Shown here: piece by piece, positions 1 to 8,690 of the stretch
How the letters are laid out: the number at the start of each line of letters is the position of its first letter
Numbering within the stretch: the first letter of the stretch is position 1
Source: Lachnospiraceae bacterium
GTDB lineage: Bacteria > Bacillota > Clostridia > Lachnospirales > Lachnospiraceae
Assembly (NCBI GenBank): GCA_017431515.1
Contig: JAFRKV010000062.1
Coordinates: forward strand, 62,001-126,000
DNA: 64,000 nt
Direction of reading: 5' to 3'
Notes under the pieces: model-generated
The model's database searches: none
Told to the model about the DNA's origin: nothing
The model's input: only the letters and a program-made list of their open reading frames with translations
Position numbers and translations under genes: made by a program

Positions 1-1
1 C

Positions 2-364
2 CCGGCAGGGAACGATCTGGGTCTCAGAGAGGATTACTCCGGCAAGACCATTTCCCCGGAGACTCCTACCATCAAGATGGGCGTCAAAGAAAACCATTAC
101 TTCGGTGTCCGTTTCAACAACATGGAGCCGGTGTCCATCACTTACGAGCTTACCGAGCCCAACAGCGGCGAAGTCAGCTCCGACGGTGTCTACACCGCGC
201 CTGCGAAGCCGGGTGTCTACGAGATCCGGATCTACTGCACGGATATGCCGGTGGTCTGCACCTACGCGTATGCCATCGTGGAGAAGAAGGGCCTCGAAGG
301 TCTGGAAGAGGAGCAGCAGCGCAGCATCGATATCAAGAACCCGTTGTCAGGCCTGTTGAAATAA
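2..364 (+). CDS. C-terminal part of a protein with an Ig-like domain (starts before the window)
   Basis: The frame is open from the left edge to a TAA at 362-364, so the start lies upstream of the window. The visible 120 residues contain a beta-rich stretch with the pattern SGEVSSDGVYTAP followed by a GVYEIRIYC strand, which is typical of bacterial Ig-like (BIG-type) surface or baseplate domains. An acidic, charged tail follows. No signal peptide or membrane segment can be judged because the N-terminus is missing. The gene is in the same operon direction as the next one, with a 46 bp gap. Function is unknown; a role as a surface or structural protein is inference. Confidence 0.6.
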   Translation, partial: PAGNDLGLREDYSGKTISPETPTIKMGVKENHYFGVRFNNMEPVSITYELTEPNSGEVSSDGVYTAPAKPGVYEIRIYCTDMPVVCTYAYAIVEKKGLEGLEEEQQRSIDIKNPLSGLLK

Positions 365-410
365 CGCAGACTCCATTCGACCTACGGTTGATGGCAGAGA
401 GGAGTAACGA

Positions 411-1262
411 GTGGTTTATCAATCACAGAACATGCGCTTAAAGACAGTACGCCTGATCGCGCGGAACGATACCAACGAAATAACGATCTGCGAAAACCTA
501 AACGATTCCGCCCGCGGCCGCTTTGTGGTGATCATCGTCAAGGATCACGACATCTTGAAGCGCTTCATCGAGTTAAACGAGCAGGCGGAAGAAGTCCAGG
601 ACAAGGTGCTGATCGACTGCTTTTCCTGCGAAGGGCAGTACCTGATCGTTTATCCGTACAAAAACGAGCGGCCTTTCGACCTGTTTTACGTGGGGGGAGC
701 CATGTCGCTGCAGCAGGCGGAGGAGGTGTGTATCAACCTCATCATCGCCTGCATGACCAGCAACCTTCCCTGGCCGCTGTTGTACCTTGTGCTGACCCAG
801 AAGCAGGTCCACATCGCCCGGGATAATTCCGTCTACCTGACCTACGCCATGGATCTGGCGGAGCTGGACACCACCATCGGCGAAAAAGACTGCGTGGTGG
901 AATGTGCGAAAGTCCTGCTGAAGGTGCTGTCTCCCAAGGTCAAGCGCGGACGCAAGGCCAACAGCTACGTTCTGCTGACCAAAAAGATCGACAAGCGCGC
1001 CTATGGCCGGTTCCGGGAGCTTTATAAGGATCTGGAGCTTGCCGCGGTGCAGGAAAAGAAGAGGGGCTGGCGCCTCCGCCTGCGGATCTGGTTCGAGAAT
1101 AACCGCGACACCCTGTTCCGCGTGATCCTGGTGATCAGCATCGCGTTGGCGATCTTCGTGGTCCTGACGTTTTTGACCAACCTGATTTTCGGAGACGTGC
1201 CATGGCTTCGTCTCTTTATCCGCAGTTTCGAGAAGATCGGACTCGAATCGCTCTTACAGTAA
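411..1262 (+). CDS. Membrane-anchored protein, possible pseudokinase fold
   Basis: This 283 aa protein starts at a GTG preceded by a GAGAGGAG ribosome binding site at about 396-403. It has no signal peptide. A single strong membrane helix lies near residues 237-262 (VILVISIALAIFVVLTF), with a short C-terminal tail, so the large N-terminal part is predicted to be cytoplasmic. That part has a pattern like a shortened protein kinase: an N-lobe-like beta region, a hinge-like YPYKNERPF, a helical stretch rich in Cys and Leu, and LTQKQVHIARDNSVYLTY where a catalytic loop would be. Catalytic HRD and DFG motifs are absent, so a kinase fold would be inactive, as in EssB-type proteins. This assignment is inference from pattern only. 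It is followed after 10 bp by the cyclase-like gene. Confidence 0.45.
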   Translation: MVYQSQNMRLKTVRLIARNDTNEITICENLNDSARGRFVVIIVKDHDILKRFIELNEQAEEVQDKVLIDCFSCEGQYLIVYPYKNERPFDLFYVGGAMSLQQAEEVCINLIIACMTSNLPWPLLYLVLTQKQVHIARDNSVYLTYAMDLAELDTTIGEKDCVVECAKVLLKVLSPKVKRGRKANSYVLLTKKIDKRAYGRFRELYKDLELAAVQEKKRGWRLRLRIWFENNRDTLFRVILVISIALAIFVVLTFLTNLIFGDVPWLRLFIRSFEKIGLESLLQ

Positions 1263-1272
1263 AGGGGTATTC

Positions 1273-3765
1273 ATGAGGGAGTTTTTCAAAAAAAAGAGAA
1301 CAAAAGTCACATTGATCTGCGCCGTTGCCTGGGTGCTCGTCGTGCTGATCTTCCTGACGTATTCGCTGCTGTTCCGGGGATACACAAAGGAGCTCACCGA
1401 GTTTAACGATGTGGCGATGGGCGAGCGTGATGTCTATATCAGCGACAACACGGATCGCGGCGGCATTATTTATGAGATTTCCGACAAGGCAAAAGTCCGG
1501 GGCATGTTTGAGACCCGCGCGTCTTCCATGTTTTCCGGCTGGGACGTGGCCCAGATCTACAGCTACGAACGCATGGTTTATGCAGTGCTGAGCCGTGTCC
1601 GGATGGACAATAACCAGGAGGTGCACGAGTACGAGCTGGTGGCCTTCGACGAGGAGCTGGGACCTTCCCACCGGACGCCGGCTTTTAAGGTGCTGAATAC
1701 CTTAAAGCTCAGCGGCTTTTCCATGGATCCCAACGGCGCCTACCTCACCTTCCTGACCTCGAACGGCCAGATGGCCTATGTGTATCTCGTGCCGGGCAGC
1801 CAGTTCGTCGAGATCACCACCATGCATCCGTCCTATCAGGATGAGCAGGAGTTCAAGAAAAAAGACGTGGAGATCGGCGAGTTCCTTTCCCAGGGGAGCG
1901 AAGCGGGACGGTTTTTCGCCCAGGCGGAATACGCGGACCAGATGCTCTACAAGCGGATGGACAATGCCGCGCCCACAGCGCCTTTTGAGATCGACCCCGC
2001 AGCGAAAAAACTCTTTGCGGAGCGCAAGATGAATCTCGCCCAGCGCATCGCTGCCACCGGCATCAGCTTTATCGCATATATCGTGGTGGCCGTGGCCGGC
2101 GTCGTGGTGATCATCGCCGTATCCTGGCTTCTTAGACTCCGCAGGAGAGTGGCTTACGCCATCTTTACCTACGAAGTGGTGCTGGCTGTGCTGATCGGCT
2201 TCATTTTCTTCTTCATGATGCAAAAGACCAGAAGCATCGAGTCGGAGAATTACGAGCGCTTTGAACGGTACTTTATGGGCACGTTGTTTGAGAATCTGCC
2301 GGCGGACGCGGATCTCAACTTCAACGATGACCTCTTCTATGACACCGAGACTTACGTGACGCTGCAGAACCGTATCGCGTCCCAGATCGCCGCTTCGGAA
2401 GGCGCCATCGCCCTGGACGACATCTGCATCGTGAGCCGGGATACCGGTTTGGTGGCCCTATCCGGCAGCGGGCGCAATAAGCAGTACATCGGCGACCTCT
2501 ACGGGGATGACGCCGCGGAGATCCTCACCGCTGTGTCCGAACAGAAAAAAACAGCCACCCGCCACACCACCATTCAGGGGACAGAGGTTTCCATGGTGGC
2601 GAAGACCCTGGATGACCAGGAGATCTACGATTACGCAGCGGTGGGCATTTCGGAATACGCTGATCTTACGAAGGATTTCTTCGCCAATTACGGCACGGTG
2701 TTCCGGTTCTCGCTGATCATCTTTGCGGCGGCCAGCCTGGCGGGACTCATTTTCTTCTTCCTGCAGGCCATGGATATCAGGCGGCTGGCGGCGGCGCTGA
2801 AACTGGTGGCCAACGGCCAGGAGACGGTGGAGAAGCCCCTCGTGGTGGGCACGGACATGAACTACATGTGGAACTCCGTGTTTGAGATCCAGAAAAAGAT
2901 CCGCAACACCAACCGTATCAAGTTCCTGACCTACGAAGCGTACTACCGCTTCGCGCCCAAGAACATCGAGCGGATCCTGAAAAAAGACTCCATTACGGAA
3001 GTCTCCAGCGGCAATGCGATCAAGCTTTCCGGCACCATGGCATTCCTCTCCGCGCCGGGACAGCGGACCAATAACCCCATGGATCTCGACCGGATGAACC
3101 ACTTAATGGAGATCGTCGAGCATTACCAGAAGCAGAAGGACGGCATCTTTATCTCCAGCAGCAGCGACCTTTCCTTCATCAAACTCCTGTTCCTGGAGGA
3201 AAGCACGGAGGCGGCCCATTTCGGCATCAACTTCATGGAAGCACTGCGGGAATGGCAGAAGCAGGAATACCCCAATGCCTGCATCTTGATGCACTATGCG
3301 CCCTTTGTTTACGGCATCGCAGGCACCAACGACCAGGCGTCGGCCTTCCTGTCCTCTCCGGAGACCGAGGATCTGGAGGATTACATGGACTGGTTCCGCC
3401 GGATGCGGTTGAGTCTCCTGATTACTTCCGCTGCACGTGACCACGAGTCCTCTCAATACGACCTCAGATACATCGGCTTTGTGATCCCGGATGCGGAGCA
3501 CCCGGAGAATCACGTGGAGCTGTATGAGGTGCTGGATGCCTGCAGCACGAGAGTGCGCCAGATCCGGCTTCTGACCCGGGAGAAATTTGCCGAGGCCCTG
3601 GACCTCTTCTACAAGCAGGATTTCTATTTCGCGAGAAACAGTTTCACCGAGATCCTGCGGGAAATGCCGGAAGACGAGATCACGAAATGGTATCTGTTCG
3701 AATGCGAACGTTATCTGAACGAGGCGGACGGCAGCAACTTTGTCGGCGCGCTGCATATGGAGTAA
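1273..3765 (+). CDS. Multi-pass membrane protein with HAMP-like segment and degenerate class III nucleotidyl cyclase-like domain
   Basis: The 830 aa protein has a membrane helix at about residues 12-35, two more at about 258-315, and one at about 478-498. The last is followed by a HAMP-like stretch. Residues from about 590 follow the order of class III adenylate cyclases: GTMAFLSAPG aligns with the usual F-x-D-I metal-binding strand, then come an SSSDLSF region, a YGIAGT turn and a YIGFVI strand. A C-terminal helical pair (FAEALDLFYKQDF then ARNSFTEILREMPED) is typical of cyclases with a TPR-like end. The metal-binding Asp of the first strand is not present, so catalysis is doubtful. It probably acts as a sensor or scaffold in the membrane (inference). 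The start is ATG with AGGGG upstream. Confidence 0.55.
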   Translation: MREFFKKKRTKVTLICAVAWVLVVLIFLTYSLLFRGYTKELTEFNDVAMGERDVYISDNTDRGGIIYEISDKAKVRGMFETRASSMFSGWDVAQIYSYERMVYAVLSRVRMDNNQEVHEYELVAFDEELGPSHRTPAFKVLNTLKLSGFSMDPNGAYLTFLTSNGQMAYVYLVPGSQFVEITTMHPSYQDEQEFKKKDVEIGEFLSQGSEAGRFFAQAEYADQMLYKRMDNAAPTAPFEIDPAAKKLFAERKMNLAQRIAATGISFIAYIVVAVAGVVVIIAVSWLLRLRRRVAYAIFTYEVVLAVLIGFIFFFMMQKTRSIESENYERFERYFMGTLFENLPADADLNFNDDLFYDTETYVTLQNRIASQIAASEGAIALDDICIVSRDTGLVALSGSGRNKQYIGDLYGDDAAEILTAVSEQKKTATRHTTIQGTEVSMVAKTLDDQEIYDYAAVGISEYADLTKDFFANYGTVFRFSLIIFAAASLAGLIFFFLQAMDIRRLAAALKLVANGQETVEKPLVVGTDMNYMWNSVFEIQKKIRNTNRIKFLTYEAYYRFAPKNIERILKKDSITEVSSGNAIKLSGTMAFLSAPGQRTNNPMDLDRMNHLMEIVEHYQKQKDGIFISSSSDLSFIKLLFLEESTEAAHFGINFMEALREWQKQEYPNACILMHYAPFVYGIAGTNDQASAFLSSPETEDLEDYMDWFRRMRLSLLITSAARDHESSQYDLRYIGFVIPDAEHPENHVELYEVLDACSTRVRQIRLLTREKFAEALDLFYKQDFYFARNSFTEILREMPEDEITKWYLFECERYLNEADGSNFVGALHME

Positions 3766-3770
3766 GCTAA

Positions 3771-5009
3771 ATGAATTTATTTCAGATTCTGCTGCAGAGC
3801 TTAAAAGCGAAATTCACCCCATTTGTCACCAGGTTCCGGTATTACTTCAACCCGGCTTACTGGCTGACCCTGGGGATCGAGGCGATCCGGAACTTCTTTA
3901 CCAAGATCCTGAACGTCCGGCCCCGCAACAAGGACGACTACTATACCATGGGCCGGTGGCTGGTCAGCAAGCGCCTGTGCTTCATGATCGTGGTGGTGGT
4001 CGGTGTCCTGTCCCTGATCTACATTTACAGCGTGCGGTCCACCTTGTTTCCGCAGGCGGCGGACGGGTCCATCAAGACCTACAGTTACAATTCGGTGCTG
4101 CTGAAATTCGCCAAAGGCCTGGTGCGGATCAAAGGAAAATCCGGGTACTTGGCCTACGAAGGGCAGGTCAGCGGCGGCTCCTGTAACGGCGTCGGGACGC
4201 TGAAAAACCCTGACGGCATCGTGGTCTATCAGGGGAACTTTGAAAAGAGCATGTATGAGAACACAGGCACCCAGTATTATCAGGACGGGATGCTCTGGTA
4301 CACCGGCGGCTTCCATGAAAATCTCCACAGCGGCGACGGCAAGCTTTACCGCCCCAACGGCACGCTGGAGTATTCGGGACAGTTCGCCATGGATATGAAA
4401 GAAGGAGACGGCATCCTCTACGACATGAGCAACAATCCGGTCTACACCGGCCGTTTCTCCCACGACGAGATCCTGTACTCCAACCTCATCGGCAAGACCA
4501 ATTCCGAGGTGGCGGCAGCTTACACGGGTGATCGCAAGATGTATGTCTCCGGCCTGGAGCGGGTGCGCTTCCTCCCGGACATCGACGCCATGACGGTGGA
4601 GATCACGGATGACGAATCCATCGATACAGACGCAAAAGTGGATTCCGTCTACGTCTTGAAAAAAACCTTCAAATACGGCAACCACACCTGCCAGACCATC
4701 AGCAGCCTGTCGGACATCCTGGGCGCGCCGGTTTACGTCGGTACTTCCTACGCGACCCTCCCCGAGGCGCTGGCCATCAACTACCTGTACGAAAAACGTG
4801 ACCTCACCTTAGACGGTCCCGTGGAAATGACGGAAAACAATGTCTTCACCGAGTACACGGAAGTGGAAGACTATGACCGCGAATACGAAGTGTATCTTCA
4901 CACCTACCACCTGGACGGCCTGATCTACACCTTCGTCTCCAACCGCGGCTCCGACGTCTTTGACTTTTACTTCATCCACACCGAGTCGTTATCAGATGTT
5001 GCCAACTGA
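3771..5009 (+). CDS. Membrane-anchored MORN-repeat protein
   Basis: This 412 aa protein has a membrane helix at about residues 66-88 (LCFMIVVVVGVLSLIYIYS), so most of it lies outside the cytoplasm if the N-terminus is inside. Residues about 125-240 carry four to five MORN-like units with the G-x-G-x-L/Y pattern, for example GVGTLKNPDG, GDGKLYRPNG and GDGILYDMSN, each ending in a Y-x-G-x-F strand. The C-terminal 170 residues are not recognised. In other systems MORN repeats act as membrane- or protein-binding scaffolds. It starts 5 bp after the previous stop with GGAG upstream and is clearly in the same operon. Confidence 0.65.
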   Translation: MNLFQILLQSLKAKFTPFVTRFRYYFNPAYWLTLGIEAIRNFFTKILNVRPRNKDDYYTMGRWLVSKRLCFMIVVVVGVLSLIYIYSVRSTLFPQAADGSIKTYSYNSVLLKFAKGLVRIKGKSGYLAYEGQVSGGSCNGVGTLKNPDGIVVYQGNFEKSMYENTGTQYYQDGMLWYTGGFHENLHSGDGKLYRPNGTLEYSGQFAMDMKEGDGILYDMSNNPVYTGRFSHDEILYSNLIGKTNSEVAAAYTGDRKMYVSGLERVRFLPDIDAMTVEITDDESIDTDAKVDSVYVLKKTFKYGNHTCQTISSLSDILGAPVYVGTSYATLPEALAINYLYEKRDLTLDGPVEMTENNVFTEYTEVEDYDREYEVYLHTYHLDGLIYTFVSNRGSDVFDFYFIHTESLSDVAN

Positions 5010-5038
5010 CAAAGCGAGTCAGCCAAAAGGTACAAATT

Positions 5039-8000
5039 ATGACAAAGAGCAGATGTCAAAACTTCATAGCGAAGCTACCCCGGCGTCTGCTTGCATGCGC
5101 CCTGGCAGCCGCCATCGCAGTCCCGGCGTCTCTCATGACCAAGCCGGAGACGGTGGCAGCGGGCGGCGGTCTGATCAAACTCTCCGCGGCGAAGAACGTG
5201 GCCGTGGCCAGAAGCGAAAAGATCGAAGCCATCGAGCTGCAGATCACGACACGCCGTGCGGCCAGAGACTCCGCAGTGCGGTCTCTTAGGGAGAGAGAGC
5301 ACAATATGAGAACCTTCCGTTGGAGCCCTCTGCTGAACTTCAAGTTCCCCACCAAGCCCAGCGAGGCGGAGGCCTTTGAATTTCAGTATAAGCCCACCCA
5401 GCTGGAGTACCAGATCAAGGACCTCCAGCATAAGATCACCGATACGAAACTGGGGATCTATGAGAATGTGTCCAACCTTTATATCCAGATTATCCAGGCG
5501 GAGCAGGAGCTGAAGTTCCTGAATGAGCGCTATAAAAATGTGGAGACCGCTCTGAAAAAGGCTCAGGTCAAACTTACCATCGGCGAGGTCAGCCAGGAGA
5601 TCGTGGATAAGCTCTCCGAGCGGCTCACCACCTTAAAGAGCAAGTTGAGCGAGCAGGAGACCAAAAGCCAGCGGAGCAAGGAGAAGCTGGGGAAACTCAT
5701 GGGAATCGACCTCACGACGGGGTTTATCTTTGAGAATGCCTTTGCGACGGCGGAGATGTCCAGAAAAGACATCGAATACCTCCAGACTTATGCGTTAGAG
5801 CGTGACCATACGGTCTATGAGGCACAGCAGAATGCAGACTTGGCGCTGCTGTCCCTGCAGACCAACTACCAGCTGTATAAATCGCAGTACGGACGATTTA
5901 TCGGTTCCATCAGTTCCTTCGTCCAGCAGGCCATGGATGGATCCGACGTGGACCAGAAGGCGTTCCAGAAGAAATACGACCAGTTTTTAAAGGACATTGA
6001 TACGCCTTGGGACGGCAGTTATCACATTCTCTTCATCAGCTTCCCGAAAGCCTGGCTGAAGGGTGATTCTGACGGTATCAACTGGATCGAGGATGATCCC
6101 AAGGTCCTCTTTACGGACACCCTGGAGTACGTGTCGGCCAGAAAGGAACTGGAGAATACAAAAGAGGATATCAAAGATGCGATCTCCGACGGCTATGATA
6201 ATTACGCGGGAGCGAGGAAAGCCTACGTCGAAGCGGACACAGCGTTGAAGGATCTCCAGACGAAGCTCATCAACGATGAGATCAAGAACCTCATGGGCGA
6301 ACTGGGCGATGAGGAGTATGAAGCGGAAAAGCAGGAATATGAGACGGCAGAGAGCACCAATAACGAAGCCCTCGCGGCCTATTCGTCGACCCTGTACTCC
6401 TTTGACCGTACCACCTGCGGCGGCGTGTCCCAGTTTCTGGAGACGGCGGATCAGAACCAGATGGATAAGGATTTGAACGCTCTGGAGGGCGTGACCAAAG
6501 TCGGCGCCCATTACAGCATCCGTTCCATCATCTCGGATTCCGAGTTTGTGGTGACCATCGACGTGCCGGACTATAACGACGTGGAACTGCTTCCGGACGG
6601 TTCCCCGAACCCGGATTATTATCCCTGGAATGTCACCGACTGGGAGCTTCGGATCAATAAGCGCCTCATCGGCACCCGCCAGACCAAGGACGGTTCCGTC
6701 CGCCATTTGAAACTGGACAAGGACAATGCCGACGAAGTGGTGATCCGGCTCTTTGATGTGGATGACTTTATCGATGATGTGGTGATCGATCCGACAGTCG
6801 CCTGGGGACCTTTAGACATTACGGTGAAATACGATGCCCCGGATACCAGAAACGGCGTCATCGGCACTTACGAGGTGGAAGACGATACCACCACCGACAT
6901 GATCAAGATGAAGTTCACCTTTGATCAGGATGCGGTGAAAAAAGAATTCGGACAGCAGAAGGAAGCGGCCTTTTATAACCTTTCCGCAGACCGGACCCTG
7001 TACCTTTTCTCGGATCATCTGGTGTCCATCGACCAGCCCTTCAGTTATCTCTCCTTTATCCGGGGAGATCTGGCGCAGCTCACCATGCGTGTCTTTGATA
7101 AAGAAGGCACCTTCCTTGGGGGCGCCCGGTTTGATACGGTGAATAACCGTCTCGTCAAGGATGCGGACGTGATGGCGGCGGATATGCAGAATATCGTGGT
7201 GCAGCAATTGGCTGCGGAAAACAAGACCACAGAGCTGAATGAAGAGCTGGCCAAAGCCCAGCAGGGGTTACAAGACGCGGAAGAAGCAGGCGATACGACC
7301 ACCGCGGACTACTATAAGAACAGGATCTCTTTCCTGCAGGATCAGATCGACCATGCCGCGGACAATGTCACTGACGAGGATCTGGAGAAAGTCCGTACCG
7401 AGCAGGCGGAGGAAGTCGCGCAGCTGACCGAGGAAAAGACGGCGGAAGCGGAGAAATCCGACGAGCAGAAAGCAAAAGAAGCCGAAGACGAGATGAAGAA
7501 ACAGTCGATCCTCCGGGATGCGGCAGAGGAGCTCGTCGGCAAACAGAAGTACGAAGAGGGCATGCAGGAACTGAAGAGCCAGCGGGATGCCTGGGCCTAT
7601 AAAGAAACAGAGCTGCAGGAGAAGTTCAATCAGCTTTCCAAGGAAAAAGGCGCATCCGACCCCGAGGCCAAGGAAGCCCTGGCAGAGCTCCAGGCGGCAA
7701 AGCGTAAAAAACGGGAGCTGGAGGACGAGATCAAGAGTCATTCCTCCTTTAACCGGGAAGAGTTTCCGGTGAGCGAAGAGGAGATCCAGGAGATGTTAAA
7801 CCTCCATCCGGAGGATGTGTACGATCTGGCAAAAGACAGATTGCCGAATCTCGACCAGTTTGCGGGACCGGCTTATGAATCGGCGAAGGCGGAGGCGGAG
7901 ACTTACGGGATCGAGACCACCACGGAAAATGTGAGGTTCCTCGTGGGCTATACCGAGGAACTGAAGCAGTGCAAGGCCATCGAAAAGCAGATGGAGATCA

Positions 8001-8674
8001 TGAAGAAGGATCAGGCCAATGTCCAAAAGCAGATGGCGGACATCAAGAATCTGCCGGACGATGATCCCAGAAAGCATGATCAGGACACGATCCTTGCGCA
8101 GCTGGAAAAGGTGAATGCGGCCTACGACAATCAGCTGGAGATCCTGAAGAAAAAGGAGAGCAAGCTGAACCCGGCCAAAGTGCTGAAGCGGATCCAGTTG
8201 TCCAACGAGATCAAGGGCTACCAGGCGGAATTGAAGCAGCTGGAGGCGGTGCGTGACGATGCCAAAGAGGTCTTTGACGGCGAGACCAAGGTGCTGAATG
8301 AGACGGAACGGCAAAGAACCGCTGTCGCACAGGAACTGGAGAAGTACAAGAAGGAAGTCGATCTCCAGAACGCCCAGATCCGTGCTTATGAAGCATTGAA
8401 GGCAGCGGCCCTGGAGGAGGACGAGGACGATGATGACGGCATCGCCGCGAGGTACCAGCGGATGATCGACAGCTGCCGCAGCCGGGTCAATGAACTGGAA
8501 ACGAATCTGATCCCGGCGACGCAGACGAAATATGACGATGCAGTCGATGCCGTGAAGAAACAGACCAAGAAGACGGACGATGCGGAAGTGCCCTACAACG
8601 CGGCTCAGACCGATGTAGACGAGCAGAACGAGCGGATCGACGCCAAGATGAACGAACTGGAAGGCGTTGTTTAA
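5039..8674 (+). CDS. Large secreted coiled-coil protein with TolC/OEP-like N-terminal half
   Basis: The 1211 aa protein has a signal peptide (residues 1 to about 40, RRLLACALAAAIAVPASL, with cleavage near VAA-G). Residues about 45-300 have the spacing of outer-membrane efflux (TolC/OEP) proteins: a LSAAKNVAVARS opening, long amphipathic helices, a Y-x-x-I-x-x-A-x-x-E-L segment, G-E-V-S before a helix, and a KEKLGKLMGID end. Residues about 490-720 are beta-rich. From about 720 to the end it is nearly all charged coiled coil. The acidic stretch EEDEDDDDG is near residue 1130. TolC family proteins normally sit in an outer membrane, which a typical Clostridium relative lacks, so a stalk- or spacer-like role at the cell surface is inferred. 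It lies in an operon with the two giant secreted proteins downstream. Confidence 0.55.
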   Translation: MTKSRCQNFIAKLPRRLLACALAAAIAVPASLMTKPETVAAGGGLIKLSAAKNVAVARSEKIEAIELQITTRRAARDSAVRSLREREHNMRTFRWSPLLNFKFPTKPSEAEAFEFQYKPTQLEYQIKDLQHKITDTKLGIYENVSNLYIQIIQAEQELKFLNERYKNVETALKKAQVKLTIGEVSQEIVDKLSERLTTLKSKLSEQETKSQRSKEKLGKLMGIDLTTGFIFENAFATAEMSRKDIEYLQTYALERDHTVYEAQQNADLALLSLQTNYQLYKSQYGRFIGSISSFVQQAMDGSDVDQKAFQKKYDQFLKDIDTPWDGSYHILFISFPKAWLKGDSDGINWIEDDPKVLFTDTLEYVSARKELENTKEDIKDAISDGYDNYAGARKAYVEADTALKDLQTKLINDEIKNLMGELGDEEYEAEKQEYETAESTNNEALAAYSSTLYSFDRTTCGGVSQFLETADQNQMDKDLNALEGVTKVGAHYSIRSIISDSEFVVTIDVPDYNDVELLPDGSPNPDYYPWNVTDWELRINKRLIGTRQTKDGSVRHLKLDKDNADEVVIRLFDVDDFIDDVVIDPTVAWGPLDITVKYDAPDTRNGVIGTYEVEDDTTTDMIKMKFTFDQDAVKKEFGQQKEAAFYNLSADRTLYLFSDHLVSIDQPFSYLSFIRGDLAQLTMRVFDKEGTFLGGARFDTVNNRLVKDADVMAADMQNIVVQQLAAENKTTELNEELAKAQQGLQDAEEAGDTTTADYYKNRISFLQDQIDHAADNVTDEDLEKVRTEQAEEVAQLTEEKTAEAEKSDEQKAKEAEDEMKKQSILRDAAEELVGKQKYEEGMQELKSQRDAWAYKETELQEKFNQLSKEKGASDPEAKEALAELQAAKRKKRELEDEIKSHSSFNREEFPVSEEEIQEMLNLHPEDVYDLAKDRLPNLDQFAGPAYESAKAEAETYGIETTTENVRFLVGYTEELKQCKAIEKQMEIMKKDQANVQKQMADIKNLPDDDPRKHDQDTILAQLEKVNAAYDNQLEILKKKESKLNPAKVLKRIQLSNEIKGYQAELKQLEAVRDDAKEVFDGETKVLNETERQRTAVAQELEKYKKEVDLQNAQIRAYEALKAAALEEDEDDDDGIAARYQRMIDSCRSRVNELETNLIPATQTKYDDAVDAVKKQTKKTDDAEVPYNAAQTDVDEQNERIDAKMNELEGVV

Positions 8675-8690
8675 AGAATAAGGAATTCAT

